From JAJDUF01 sp965214295 (GTDB lineage Bacteria > Chloroflexota > UBA11872 > UBA12225 > JAJDUF01), in NCBI GenBank assembly GCA_965214295.1, contig OZ243944.1, forward strand, positions 1,178,001-1,242,000: DNA of 64,000 bases, read 5' to 3'. The stretch's first letter is position 1. Each line of letters begins with the position of its first letter. Below the pieces are notes generated by a model that saw only the letters and a program-made list of their open reading frames with translations, did not search any database and was not told where the DNA came from. Position numbers and translations under genes: made by a program. This document shows, piece after piece, positions 27,208 to 35,633 of this stretch.

Positions 27208-27666
27208 CTAGCCAACAGGTTCGACGGGGAGGACGGTAATCAACTCGGCGTAGCGGGCAAAGTCGCCCGTATTGTATGTCCATAGTCGGCGGATGTCATG
27301 CGCCAGCATCGTCGCCACTATGTTGGCATCGTGTACCTGTTTTCCACCCACGGCAAACCGTTCCACCAAGGAGAACAACTGCTCGGTCACCTGCGAGCTA
27401 TCCTCGGCGAGGCGAAAGCGTTCCAGAAAGTCGCGGACCTCGGCAGTGACGATGTCCGCCGGCAGGGGTGGCGTGAAGGTCTGGGGGCGGGTGAGCGTGG
27501 CCAGGTATTCACGTACCACTTGGCGACTTATCCACAGATCACTCCCCGTCTGAGCCAGTTGGTGCAGAGCAGTGCGTGCCGTGGTATGGAGCGGTGCCTC
27601 GGCAATGCTGGCATAGACGAGCACATTGGTGTCAAGAAACACCGGCTCATCGCCCATCGGCGCCAT
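27208..27666 (-). CDS. vapC: VapC-like PIN domain toxin
   Basis: The 152-residue protein has the PIN acidic residues in order: VFLDTNVLVYAS (Asp12), VVREYLATLTRP, QVHDANIVATMLAH and YNTGDFARY. Such proteins are Mg-dependent RNases. Its start overlaps the end of the DUF433 antitoxin gene (by 20 bases from ATG 27666, 11 from ATG 27657). It is convergent with the PLD-ATPase/PD-(D/E)XK pair, giving a cluster of defence-like genes. It looks intact. Confidence 0.87.
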   Translation of the reverse strand: MAPMGDEPVFLDTNVLVYASIAEAPLHTTARTALHQLAQTGSDLWISRQVVREYLATLTRPQTFTPPLPADIVTAEVRDFLERFRLAEDSSQVTEQLFSLVERFAVGGKQVHDANIVATMLAHDIRRLWTYNTGDFARYAELITVLPVEPVG

Positions 27667-27943
27667 ATAGGTCCTCGCGCCGGAGGGAGAGCTGCGCCGG
27701 CCATGTGCCGACGTGGAGCACCGGCATATCCGGCGTCAAGGCCTGCCCTTCGTGCTCAAGGACCGCTTTTACCGCCGCTCCATCCACGCCGGGAAACCAC
27801 TCTAGGAATTGTTCTATTGAGGCGCCGTCCTTGAGGTTCTCGAAGAGGGTGGCTATGGGCACCCTGGTCCCACGAAACACCCACGCGCCACTGAGCTTGT
27901 CCGGATGGCGTTCGACGGCCGGGCACATCTGCCAATCGGTCAT
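27647..27943 (-). CDS. DUF433 family antitoxin
   Basis: The 98-residue protein carries the DUF433 core: ERHPDKLSGAWVFRGTRVPI, then ATLFENLKDGASIEQFLEWF, then PGVDGAAVKAVLEHE. The family is a helix-turn-helix antitoxin that normally pairs with PIN-like toxins. The overlap with the vapC-like gene supports that role. A second DUF433-containing antitoxin is at 17306-17989. Confidence 0.85.
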   Translation of the reverse strand: MTDWQMCPAVERHPDKLSGAWVFRGTRVPIATLFENLKDGASIEQFLEWFPGVDGAAVKAVLEHEGQALTPDMPVLHVGTWPAQLSLRREDLYGADGR

Positions 27944-28348
27944 GCGTTCACCTCGCTTCCCCGAAGCGCGTAGTGCTTCACACTATAGTGGATCGCGCTG
28001 GATTCCCGCTGGCGCGGGAATGACGGGCCGGGGGCGGGAATGACGAGAGCGATGGAGCCAAAAATACGATTGCCCTGCGGGCGTCCAGGGCCTTTCCATT
28101 GTCGCCACTTCGACAGGCTCAGTGCAGGCTCTGAGCGGAGCGAAGGGTCGCTCTCCCGTGGCCGAGATTCTTCGCTCCGCTCAGAAGGACGTTGGAAAGG
28201 CTGCTCAGAAGGACGTTGGAAAGGCCGCTCAGAATGACCGGTTTGGCGGCGACTTTGGAAAGGCCCTCACGGGCATCTTGGCTGACTTGACGCGATGGGA
28301 GCGCCAGCCGTATACTCGGAAGGACGGGACTCGCTCCTGTCAGGACCG
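27944..28348. other. Intergenic region filled with short repeats
   Basis: This stretch of about 400 bases before tRNA-Leu has no convincing gene. It contains the ATTCCCGC hairpin at 28002-28021 plus a half copy (gcgggaatgacgag). A second repeat block follows: CTTCGACAGGCTCAGTGCAG, then GAGCGGAGCGAAGG, then two or three tandem copies of about 22 bases containing gctcagaaggacgttgg at 28178-28240. Confidence 0.6.
28002..28021. repeat. Dispersed hairpin, ATTCCCGC / GCGGGAAT core
   Basis: Same element as 14746-14765, with loop tggc, followed by gacgg. A partial copy follows about ten bases on. Confidence 0.65.
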
Positions 28349-28436
28349 GCCGAAGTGGCGGAATTGGAAGACGCGCTACGTTCAGGGCGTAGTGAGGTAC
28401 CCCCTCGTGTGGGTTCGAGTCCCACCTTCGGCACCA
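28349..28436 (+). tRNA. tRNA-Leu (anticodon CAG)
   Basis: The acceptor stem GCCGAAG pairs with CTTCGGC, followed by ACCA, so CCA is encoded. The anticodon stem CTACG/CGTAG encloses loop TTCAGGG with anticodon CAG at 28383-28385. A long class II variable arm follows (TGAGG...CCTCG), then the T-arm with GGTTCGAGTCC. The size and the long variable arm fit tRNA-Leu. It borders the candidate defence island at 24.2-27.9 kb. Confidence 0.95.
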
Positions 28437-28747
28437 TCGTTCTGATGTGCCTCGCCCCCGGCCCCCTCTCCACATGTGGAGAGGGGGTGTTTGCCGCCGG
28501 CATGTGGAGGTACTCTCCCTCCCCCGTGGAGGCCTTTGCATAACTCCCAAGGCGGCGTGCTCCGTGGCCGTGACTCCACGCTCGCCAACCTGGGAGGGCC
28601 GATGTTTGGATTCCTGCCCCGTAGCGGGGTACGGGACATGTTTTCGCGGGAATGACGACTTATGCAAAGGTTTCCCGTGGGAGAGGGCCGGGGGTAGGGG
28701 AGCCGAGTCGCCCCTACGGGTGACTTGGCGGCCTCAGTCCCGCGGCC
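28437..28747. other. Intergenic region with dispersed hairpins
   Basis: No gene is supported in these ~310 bases. A CCCCCTCTCCACA/TGTGGAGAGGGGG hairpin lies at 28462-28487. Further repeat-like pieces include tcgcgggaatgacg and tgcaaaggtttcccgtggg, the latter also found near 35515. Confidence 0.6.
28462..28487. repeat. Perfect 26-base hairpin of the CCCCCTCTCC family
   Basis: The arms ccccctctccaca and tgtggagaggggg are perfect inverted repeats with no loop. Compare 12005-12031 and 35456-35482. Confidence 0.75.
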
Positions 28748-29539
28748 TCAGCCATCGCGTTGGCCCCAGAGCACGATGTCCCGGCGCGTGAGGCGGATAT
28801 CGTCGCCCTCGCGCACGGGGGCCAGGCCGGTCCGGTCGTCATCGAGCGAGGCCCGGAGCAGGCGGCGGATTTCGGCTTCATCCTCCAGCGAGGTGTTGGC
28901 CGTGGATGCCCAGGCGCTCGCCGTCGTCTGTCGGGTGAAGTGCCGGACGGCGCGTACCGGGCAACCCACATCCGCCATCAGCGCCCGTAAGCGCGACTCG
29001 CTGAACGCCTCCACGTGCGAGGGATTACGCAGCCGCTCCAGGTGGTTGAGGCGGGCCGCTTGGTCCGGGTCCTCGGGCAGACAGAACTCGCCGATGACCA
29101 GCCGGGCACCGGGCCGGAGGACACGGGCCATCTCGGCCAGGCCGGCCGCGGCTTCCGTGAGGTGGTGGACGCTGAAGCGGCAAGCCACGACCGCAAAACA
29201 GGCGTCTCGGAAAGGTAGCCGGGTGGTGTCGGCGCTGGCAAGCTGCACGCGGCGCTCCGGTGCGTGAGCTGCGCTCGACCGGCGGCGCTCGGCGGCGCGC
29301 TGCAGCATCGCTAGGGTGAGATCCACGCCGACGACGCGTCCCTGATGGCCAACGGCGGGCGCCAGCGCAAAGGCCACCGCCCCGGTGCCCGTGGCTACGT
29401 CGAGCGCGACCGCCGTAGGGGTCAGCGCCGCAAACTCGACCATCGCCGCCAGGGTGTCATCCCCAGCGCCCTGATAGGTGGCTGCACGCGCGGTAAAGTG
29501 CTGCCGGACATCCTGGGAGGACGGCCTTGACTCGCTCAT
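28748..29539 (-). CDS. Class I SAM-dependent methyltransferase (UbiE-like)
   Basis: The 263-residue protein has motif I VALDVATGTGAVAFAL, a motif II acidic loop VVGVDLTLAMLQRAA, motif III TRLPFRDACFAVVACRFSVH, and GARLVIGEFCLPEDPDQAA further on. This is the Methyltransf_11/UbiE type. Substrate unknown. Its ATG overlaps the stop of the ThuA-like gene by four bases, so the two are probably coupled. Confidence 0.88.
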   Translation of the reverse strand: MSESRPSSQDVRQHFTARAATYQGAGDDTLAAMVEFAALTPTAVALDVATGTGAVAFALAPAVGHQGRVVGVDLTLAMLQRAAERRRSSAAHAPERRVQLASADTTRLPFRDACFAVVACRFSVHHLTEAAAGLAEMARVLRPGARLVIGEFCLPEDPDQAARLNHLERLRNPSHVEAFSESRLRALMADVGCPVRAVRHFTRQTTASAWASTANTSLEDEAEIRRLLRASLDDDRTGLAPVREGDDIRLTRRDIVLWGQRDG

Positions 29540-30201
29540 TCCGCTACTACGTCCTCACGGCGGGCGGCCCAGGCGATCCCGCGGGCGAGCAACCGCTGGA
29601 CCATCGCGTGCTCGAACACAGCGCCGACATGGCCGAGGCAGGTGATGAAGAGCCGGCCGGCGCCGATGTCCTTGACATACGACGACGGCTCGGCGAGATT
29701 CTCGCCCGCGTGGTGTCCCGTCATCACGACATGGAGGGAAGAGCGGTCGGGATACTCATTGACGTAGCACTCATCCTCCAAGTCAAAATCGGTAATGCCT
29801 TGGGTGATGAAGTGGTCGGGGTCGGCCACGCGGCTGGTCATGGGGCTGAAGGGTGGATGGCCGATAAATCGTCCGCCGACCAACTCGTGATACTCCGGCC
29901 GACCGTTGACGTTGATCGTGGCGCTGTGGATACCGACCAGCGCGCCGCCGCCATGTACCCAGTCGCTCAGGCCCTCCATCTGGGTGTCGGTCAGCTCGCC
30001 GGGGCTGCCGAAGACGAGCAGGCAGGGTGCTTGGGTCAGCCGCTCCGCGGTGAGTGCGTCGTGATCTTGTGTGATCGTCAGATCAAGCCAGTCCAGCGAC
30101 CAGAGGAACCGGACGAGCGCCGCGCGGGCATCGAGGTCTTGCGTATGCACCGCCGCGATGAGCAATGTCGCCCGCAGCTTGCCGTTGGAGTCGGTAGTCA
30201 T
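29536..30201 (-). CDS. ThuA-like domain protein
   Basis: The 221-residue protein matches the ThuA/trehalose-utilisation fold, related to class I amidotransferases: LTDTQMEGLSDWVHGGGALVG, then GIHSAT, then YHELVGGRFIGHPPF, then HFITQGITDFDLEDECY and GRLFITCLGHVGAVFEH. The role is not established for the family; it often occurs with sugar oxidoreductases. ATG at 30201 is chosen with GGGAGG upstream. It is translationally coupled to the methyltransferase. Confidence 0.85.
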   Translation of the reverse strand: MTTDSNGKLRATLLIAAVHTQDLDARAALVRFLWSLDWLDLTITQDHDALTAERLTQAPCLLVFGSPGELTDTQMEGLSDWVHGGGALVGIHSATINVNGRPEYHELVGGRFIGHPPFSPMTSRVADPDHFITQGITDFDLEDECYVNEYPDRSSLHVVMTGHHAGENLAEPSSYVKDIGAGRLFITCLGHVGAVFEHAMVQRLLARGIAWAARREDVVAE

Positions 30202-30491
30202 GTTGCCATCTGCCTCCCTTGCGCCGTAGCCTGGCGGCAGCCGCGCTACACAGTGCGGCTGTGATCTGTGAGCCGACTGTACCATGCCGGCTCCCTATGG
30301 CCCCTCGCCGCGGCGGAGGGAAGGGGAGTCGGCGTGGGGGCCGCCCCCCGGTCTGGAACCGCTGCCCGCAACGGTGTACACTCCGGGCGGCGGGTTGCGG
30401 AGCGTAGCACAGCGCATCACGGTATCCGATGACGCTGCTGCCTCTCGTGCCGGGTGTGTGTAGGGAGGGTGAGCGTGAGAAGGAGTAACCC

Positions 30492-31706
30492 ATGCAGGTA
30501 GACCGAGACCTATTCCTGGAGCAGGGGTTTCTGATCCTCCGCGATTTTATCCCACGGGACAAGTTGGATACCATCCGCGCCAGCTGCGAGCTGATGCTGG
30601 AGCGCCAGAAGGACATCTGGGCACGCGAGCGGAAACCCGGCGACCCGCCCGGGGGGCTGTGGGAAACGGCCCGGCAGCCGCGCGTGTTAATGCAGCTGCC
30701 GGGGATCATTGACGAGCAGACCGCCAACGTCGTCGAGGATTTCTGGATTGCCGACGCGACCCTGGAAGTCGCCGACCGGCTACTCCCTGGTGAGCCGAAG
30801 ATTCACGAGATGATGATGATGTGCAGCCCGCCGGTGCATGACCATCCGGGCGGCACGGGCTGGCATCGGGACATCAGCGCCATCAACACGGCGCCGTTGG
30901 CGGCGCTCCAAGCGGACCTGATCGAGAATGGACCGCGCTATACCCAGTGGAACGTCCCGCTCTACGACGACAACGTGCTGTGGATCGTCCCCGGTAGTCA
31001 CCGGCGACTGAATACGCCGGAGGAAGACGCCGCGCTGCGGCGCAGCAATCGGCAGCCGGTGCCTGGTAGCGTGCCGGTCGAGCTACGGGCCGGCGACGCT
31101 GCCGTCTACACTCACTACCTCCTGCACTGGGGCAGCAACTACACGACCAAGCTGCGCCGCACGCTCCACGGTGGGCACGTCACGCTGGCCGAGTTCGGCG
31201 ATCTGGGGTTCACCGAGGGGCTGTCGCCGCGCGGCCGGGCGACCTTTGAGGACTGGTCGCGGCAGGGCAAGGCGATGCAAGATGCTACCGAGGCGACGCT
31301 GCGGGCGGTCATTGCCGGGGATGCCGCCGCCTACCATGCCGGACTGGAGACGCTAGAGCCGGGGATTGGGGAGAAGGGCAAGACGGTGTTCACCATCTAC
31401 CTCTGCAAGACCGCCCAGCAGATCAAAATACTGCAAGACCCGACGTTCGAGGCCCACGATCTGGCCCGCTCGTTCGCGGGGATATACCATCCCCTGACCT
31501 TGAACTGGGGGCCGGGGTTCGCGGAGCGATTCACGGCAGATGAAGGGGATGCGCTGTGGCGCCGGTTTGCGGTCCTGGACGCCCAACTCCAAGCGGGCGA
31601 GGACCAAGATGATCCAGGCTTTCAGAGAGAACACACCCCCTACTTGGTCAACACCGTACCCGAGAGCGTACACACAGAGGCGTTCATCACCAGTTGGAGC
31701 GGTTGA
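30492..31706 (+). CDS. Phytanoyl-CoA dioxygenase (PhyH) family protein
   Basis: The 404-residue protein starts QGFLILRDFIPRDKL, as is usual for the family. It has the iron-binding H-x-D in GTGWHRDISAIN (His125, Asp127) and a distal histidine in YTHYLLHWGSNYTT (His208 or His212). The C-terminal ~150 residues are an extension beyond the common PhyH core. These enzymes are Fe(II)/2-oxoglutarate oxygenases acting on small molecules or lipids. AAGGAG precedes the ATG. A second PhyH gene is at 34421-35404. Confidence 0.87.
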   Translation: MQVDRDLFLEQGFLILRDFIPRDKLDTIRASCELMLERQKDIWARERKPGDPPGGLWETARQPRVLMQLPGIIDEQTANVVEDFWIADATLEVADRLLPGEPKIHEMMMMCSPPVHDHPGGTGWHRDISAINTAPLAALQADLIENGPRYTQWNVPLYDDNVLWIVPGSHRRLNTPEEDAALRRSNRQPVPGSVPVELRAGDAAVYTHYLLHWGSNYTTKLRRTLHGGHVTLAEFGDLGFTEGLSPRGRATFEDWSRQGKAMQDATEATLRAVIAGDAAAYHAGLETLEPGIGEKGKTVFTIYLCKTAQQIKILQDPTFEAHDLARSFAGIYHPLTLNWGPGFAERFTADEGDALWRRFAVLDAQLQAGEDQDDPGFQREHTPYLVNTVPESVHTEAFITSWSG

Positions 31707-31720
31707 TCGGCCCCCCTAAT

Positions 31721-31745
31721 GGCCCCCCGCTGCGGCGGGGGGGCC
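31721..31745 (+). terminator. GC-rich stem-loop after the PhyH gene
   Basis: The arms ggccccccgc and gcggggggg, then cc, form a strong stem-loop 15 bases after the stop codon. No T-run follows, so this is a possible but not typical intrinsic terminator. Confidence 0.4.
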
Positions 31746-31802
31746 GGAATTTCCCTCCCCTGTGCGTGAGCATGGGGATAGGCCGAGAAGGGAGAGCATG
31801 CT

Positions 31803-32969
31803 ATGGCCTTGCCCGCACGGATGAAATTCGGGATCTTCTTGGCACCGTTTCACCGGCTCGGAGAAGACCCTACCCTCGGCTTGGAGCGTGATCTGGAGCT
31901 GCTCCAGTGGCTCGACTATCTGGGATTCGACGAGGCGTGGATCGGCGAACACCATAGCGGTGGCTGGGAGACCATTGCCTCGCCCGAGGTGTTCATGGCC
32001 ACCGCCGCCGAACGCACGAGGCACATCAAGCTCGGTACCGGGGTCATCAGCCTGGCCTATCACCATCCGTTGATGGTCGCCAACCGCATGGTGCTCCTCG
32101 ATCACCTCACGCGAGGGCGCGTCATGATGGGCGTGGGACCGGGCGCACTGTCTCCCGATGCCGTCATGCTCGGGGTGGATCCGGTCAGCCAGCGCCAGCG
32201 CATGCACGAATCGCTGGACATCATCATGCGGCTGCTCACGGAGACGAAACCGATCACCTACGAGGCGGATTGGTTCCAACTGCATGACGCCCTGCTGCAC
32301 CTGCGGCCCTATACGCAGCCGCACTTTCCCATCGCAGTCGCGGCCTCCGGGTCGCCGTCGGGCATGGAGCTGGCCGGCAAGCATGGGCTGTGGGTGCTCT
32401 CGGTCAGCGCCGTGAACCCGCGTGGCGGGATGACTACCGACCTGAACGAGTTCTGGCAGATTGCCGAGGAGAGCGCCGCTAGGTACGGCCAGGCGGTGAG
32501 CCGCGACGAGTGGCGGCTGGTGCTCCACGTCCACCTGGCCGAGTCGCGCCGGGAAGCCATCGAGCAGGTGCGCGAGGGGGCGGCGGCGTTCCAGCACAGC
32601 TACTTCGAGCAGACGCTGGGCATGGGCGCACTCACCGACGGCCCCCCGGAGACTATCGTCGAGGCGGCGAACGAGCAGGACGTGTGGTGTGTTGGCACGC
32701 CGGACGATCTCGTTGGGAAGATCAAGCGGCTCAGTGAGGCGAGCGGCGGCTTTGGTGGCTTGCTGCTGCTCGCTCATGAGTGGGCCACGCGCGAGCAGAC
32801 TTACCACAGCTACGAGCTACTGGCACGTTATGTCAAGCCGCAATTCCAAGGCTCACTGGTCAATCTCACGACCTCGCAGGCGTGGGCCACCGACAAGCTC
32901 GCCGAGATCAAGGCCAAGCAGCAACTGGCCATGGAGCGCGCCAAGCGCGACTACCTGTCCCGGCGGTGA
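31803..32969 (+). CDS. LLM class flavin-dependent oxidoreductase (luciferase-like)
   Basis: The 388-residue protein begins MKFGIFLAPFHRLGEDPTL. It has the luciferase-like features FDEAWIGEHHSGGWE near residue 50, IKLGTGVISLAYHHPLMVA, LDHLTRGRVMMGVGPGAL, FPIAVAASGSPSGMELAGKH and the C-terminal VGTPDDLVGKIKRL. Members use FMNH2 or F420 to oxidise small substrates; the substrate is unknown. GGGAGAG precedes the ATG. Confidence 0.9.
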   Translation: MALPARMKFGIFLAPFHRLGEDPTLGLERDLELLQWLDYLGFDEAWIGEHHSGGWETIASPEVFMATAAERTRHIKLGTGVISLAYHHPLMVANRMVLLDHLTRGRVMMGVGPGALSPDAVMLGVDPVSQRQRMHESLDIIMRLLTETKPITYEADWFQLHDALLHLRPYTQPHFPIAVAASGSPSGMELAGKHGLWVLSVSAVNPRGGMTTDLNEFWQIAEESAARYGQAVSRDEWRLVLHVHLAESRREAIEQVREGAAAFQHSYFEQTLGMGALTDGPPETIVEAANEQDVWCVGTPDDLVGKIKRLSEASGGFGGLLLLAHEWATREQTYHSYELLARYVKPQFQGSLVNLTTSQAWATDKLAEIKAKQQLAMERAKRDYLSRR

Positions 32970-32998
32970 GGCCGGCTGGCTGCGCCTCATCCCCTGAC

Positions 32999-33117
32999 GG
33001 GCCAAAGCCGCACCACTCGCGGGCCAAAACTCCGGCCATGCTGGACAGACAACGGGGGCCTGCGACCGCCGGAGTTTTGGCCCGCGACACCTGGCATCAT
33101 CCGGGCGGCTTTGGCCC
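32999..33117. repeat. 119-base compound inverted repeat
   Basis: Two nested pairs of perfect inverted repeats. The outer arms gggccaaagccgc (32999-33011) match 33105-33117. The inner arms cgcgggccaaaactccgg (33018-33035) match 33069-33086. The middle 33 bases form the loop. The left and right spacers between inner and outer arms differ in length (6 and 18 bases). It lies between convergent genes and could be a MITE-like element or a bidirectional terminator. Confidence 0.7.
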
Positions 33118-33232
33118 ATCACTCGGCCCCCTGATAATCTCCTCGCTCCGCAGGTGGACATGGATTTCCGCTGGCGCGGAAGTGAGACCCTCGGCGCCCT
33201 CCCCCTGGAAGAGGGCTGGAGGCCAGGGCACA

Positions 33233-34273
33233 CTAGCCTCGACAGCCGGGGTAGTCGTGCCGGGCCGGCATGGTGCTGGCCGGGTAGGGTGGCCCCATAG
33301 CGATCCGCTCGAAGAACCCGGCGTCCGCGACGGTCACATCACACCAGTAGAAGCCTAGGGCCTGGAAAGTCGCCACGTCCGGCACATGGCGCCACTGCGC
33401 CAGGTCGGCATCGTAGGCTAAGATGCGAACATCCTCCCCATCGAAGCGCCGCACGAGCTGATTCGGCCACGGATACTGCTCGTCCAAGGGCACCGCCGCA
33501 ACAATCTGCACCGGCACGGTGTATTGGGCGATCACTTCATCCCAGGGGACGAGGTACACCCACGGGCTATCCGCGGCGATCCACCAGCGCACGATCTGCC
33601 CGTCGGACTCTCGGCGGACAATGGCATACGTCTGTCCCAAGCTCTCGTCACGCACGAACCCCATGAGAGCTTGCTGGCTGCCGTCCTGGCTGATCCAGCC
33701 GACTCCCAGCTCAAACGAGGCCTCCGGCCGGTCGTGGCGCTGGTACCGTAGCGTGCTCTGGCCGGGAGTGCCCACACGCTCAGTGACGGTCACAAGGCTG
33801 TTGCCGAACATGAACAGCAAGGTAGGACTAGGCGAGGGGGGCGTGACGGCCTGGGCAGTAGCCGTGGCGGCGGTCGGGGGGAGAACCGGTGTCGCTTCTT
33901 CGCGGTTGGAATAGTCGCTCCAGCAATCGCACGCCGCGCTATATGCCCCTACCACCACCCAGTAGCACTGGCCGTTCGTCAGCCCGGTGATGGTGTGGGT
34001 GGTAGCGGCGATAAAATTATCCCGTTGGAGATCATCCGTCGTGCCGCAGGGGGCGTATGTCACGGTGTAGTCGGTGATGGCCGAACCAGTGTTATCCACG
34101 GTCCAGGACGCCGTGATCTGGCCGTCACCGGCCACAAGCGGCGATAGGACCGGGGCGGTAGGGGGCTGGGGAGTGGGGGTCGACTGCACCTGCGCCGTGG
34201 ACGACTGGGTGCCCGAAAGGAGGACGATGCCTCCCACGATAACCACTAGCACGATAGCAGTGAGACTACGCAT
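33233..34273 (-). CDS. Secreted protein with a fibronectin type III domain
   Basis: The 346-residue protein has an N-terminal signal or anchor (AIVLVVIVGGIVLLSG) and a Pro/Thr-rich linker. A fibronectin III domain (about residues 40-130) follows with ASWTVDNTGSAITDYTVTY and TGLTNGQCYWVVVGAYS. After a second Pro/Thr spacer the C-terminal half is a beta-rich domain with no family I recognise (ESDGQIVRWWIAADSPW). Predicted to be outside the cell, perhaps in adhesion or polymer binding. No ribosome binding site is obvious. Confidence 0.75.
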   Translation of the reverse strand: MRSLTAIVLVVIVGGIVLLSGTQSSTAQVQSTPTPQPPTAPVLSPLVAGDGQITASWTVDNTGSAITDYTVTYAPCGTTDDLQRDNFIAATTHTITGLTNGQCYWVVVGAYSAACDCWSDYSNREEATPVLPPTAATATAQAVTPPSPSPTLLFMFGNSLVTVTERVGTPGQSTLRYQRHDRPEASFELGVGWISQDGSQQALMGFVRDESLGQTYAIVRRESDGQIVRWWIAADSPWVYLVPWDEVIAQYTVPVQIVAAVPLDEQYPWPNQLVRRFDGEDVRILAYDADLAQWRHVPDVATFQALGFYWCDVTVADAGFFERIAMGPPYPASTMPARHDYPGCRG

Positions 34274-34420
34274 ACGTTAAGAATTACACACGATAGTACC
34301 CAATTGTATGTAATTTCCCATACGTTGCATCCAAGCCTTCCCCTGCAACTCGTATGTTTGTGCGTACCTGACCTACGACTAGCTCATCCCGGCCGTCTCC
34401 CAGGGGAGTCCCAACATCGC

Positions 34421-35404
34421 CTAGACGCAGCCGGGAAACTCTTGGCCGGCGACGAGCAGGTAGCGGCGGTTACCCGCGACGATATTGTCCCGGATATGCA
34501 CTCCGTCGGGACTCTGGTAGTAGGCGTGCTCCCACCAGGGGTCGTCGTTGGCGAAGTTGCCGAACTGTGATTCCGCGTCGCAGAAGTGCATGGCCCAGCC
34601 GCGGCGATGCCGGCCGGTCTCGTTTGGTCCGGTGGCGTGCATGGTCCAGCGGTCGTGGAAGGCCGCATCGCCGGGTTTCAGAGTGACGAGCACCGTTTGC
34701 TCCAGCTGTTTGGCCGTCAACTCTTCCGCTACGCCCTCGTCGAACCGCACCTGGCCGTAGTCGGCAGCGATGGGCACGTAATGGAAACAGCCATTCGCCT
34801 CCGTCACCTCATCCAGGGCAATCCAGCAGGTCACGCTGCGCCGGCTGAACTGGAAGAAGCCGTCCTGATGGAAGCGGTTGGCGCCGCCATACGGGCCGCC
34901 ATGGTTGTACGGCGGCTTGTTGTACAGGTGGTCGAACCACAGCTTGAGGTTGGGCGCAAGTAGCTCTTGGAGCACCTTGACCACGTTGGGATGCGCGGCG
35001 AACGTGCGGAACACCGCGTCGTTGTCGGCCAGGTGATCGAGGGTGCTGCCGAAACGCTGCCACGGATTGGCGGAGGCCTGTGCGGCGGCCACAGCGGCCT
35101 CGTCTATCGGACGCTGGCGTACCGGGTACACCCGGTCGCCGCGGCGCGCGTAGCGCCCGGTGATCCGCTCTTCCGGTTGCTCCGCGAAGGTGTTGTATCT
35201 GGGCAGCTCCTCCACGTCCTGCTTGTGTAGCTCCTGCAGCCGCTGTCGCTCGGCCGTGTCGCGCTGCCGGTAGGCTTCAACGTCGCCGATGATCTCATCG
35301 GCGCGCTGGCGCAGCGTCTCTACCTCGTCCGGGGACAATACGTTGCGGACGACCATGAACCCGTTCTCGCGGAAATCGGCGTGCTGCACCTCGTTCAACT
35401 CCAT
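34421..35404 (-). CDS. Phytanoyl-CoA dioxygenase (PhyH) family protein
   Basis: The 327-residue protein opens with FRENGFMVVRNVLSPDEVETL and has the iron motif in ANRFHQDGFFQF, an aromatic block SVTCWIALDEVTEANGCFHY and the distal PGDAAFHDRWTMHATGPN. This is an Fe(II)/2-oxoglutarate oxygenase of the PhyH family, different in length and sequence from the one at 30492. CAGGAGG precedes the ATG. No substrate can be inferred. Confidence 0.88.
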   Translation of the reverse strand: MELNEVQHADFRENGFMVVRNVLSPDEVETLRQRADEIIGDVEAYRQRDTAERQRLQELHKQDVEELPRYNTFAEQPEERITGRYARRGDRVYPVRQRPIDEAAVAAAQASANPWQRFGSTLDHLADNDAVFRTFAAHPNVVKVLQELLAPNLKLWFDHLYNKPPYNHGGPYGGANRFHQDGFFQFSRRSVTCWIALDEVTEANGCFHYVPIAADYGQVRFDEGVAEELTAKQLEQTVLVTLKPGDAAFHDRWTMHATGPNETGRHRRGWAMHFCDAESQFGNFANDDPWWEHAYYQSPDGVHIRDNIVAGNRRYLLVAGQEFPGCV

Positions 35405-35455
35405 GAATCACCTCCTGCGCGGTGCTCCCGCTCTGGTGCCGGCCTCACCCCCCGG

Positions 35456-35507
35456 CCCCCTCTCCAACATTTGGAGAGGGGGCGTGGATTCCCGCTTTCG
35501 TGGGAAT
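35456..35507. repeat. Two adjacent dispersed hairpins
   Basis: A CCCCCTCTCCAA/TTGGAGAGGGGG hairpin (35456-35482) is followed directly by the ATTCCCGC/GGGAAT hairpin (35488-35507) and gacgg. Both families recur elsewhere in the window. A partial third copy (tcgcgggaatgaccg) lies at about 35530-35545. Confidence 0.7.
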
Positions 35508-35633
35508 GACGGTTTTGCAAAGGTCTCCCTTCGCGGGAATGACCGGTGCTGACCCAGGATACAGCAAGGCCGAGGAGCATACGCCCCTCGACCTCAGTAT
35601 CGGCACACACTCCGAGCGACTCGCGCCCGGGGG

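Noticed and set aside
28120..28445. A 107-codon open frame across the tRNA-Leu region
   Set aside because: It runs through repeats and the tRNA gene itself, with no protein character.
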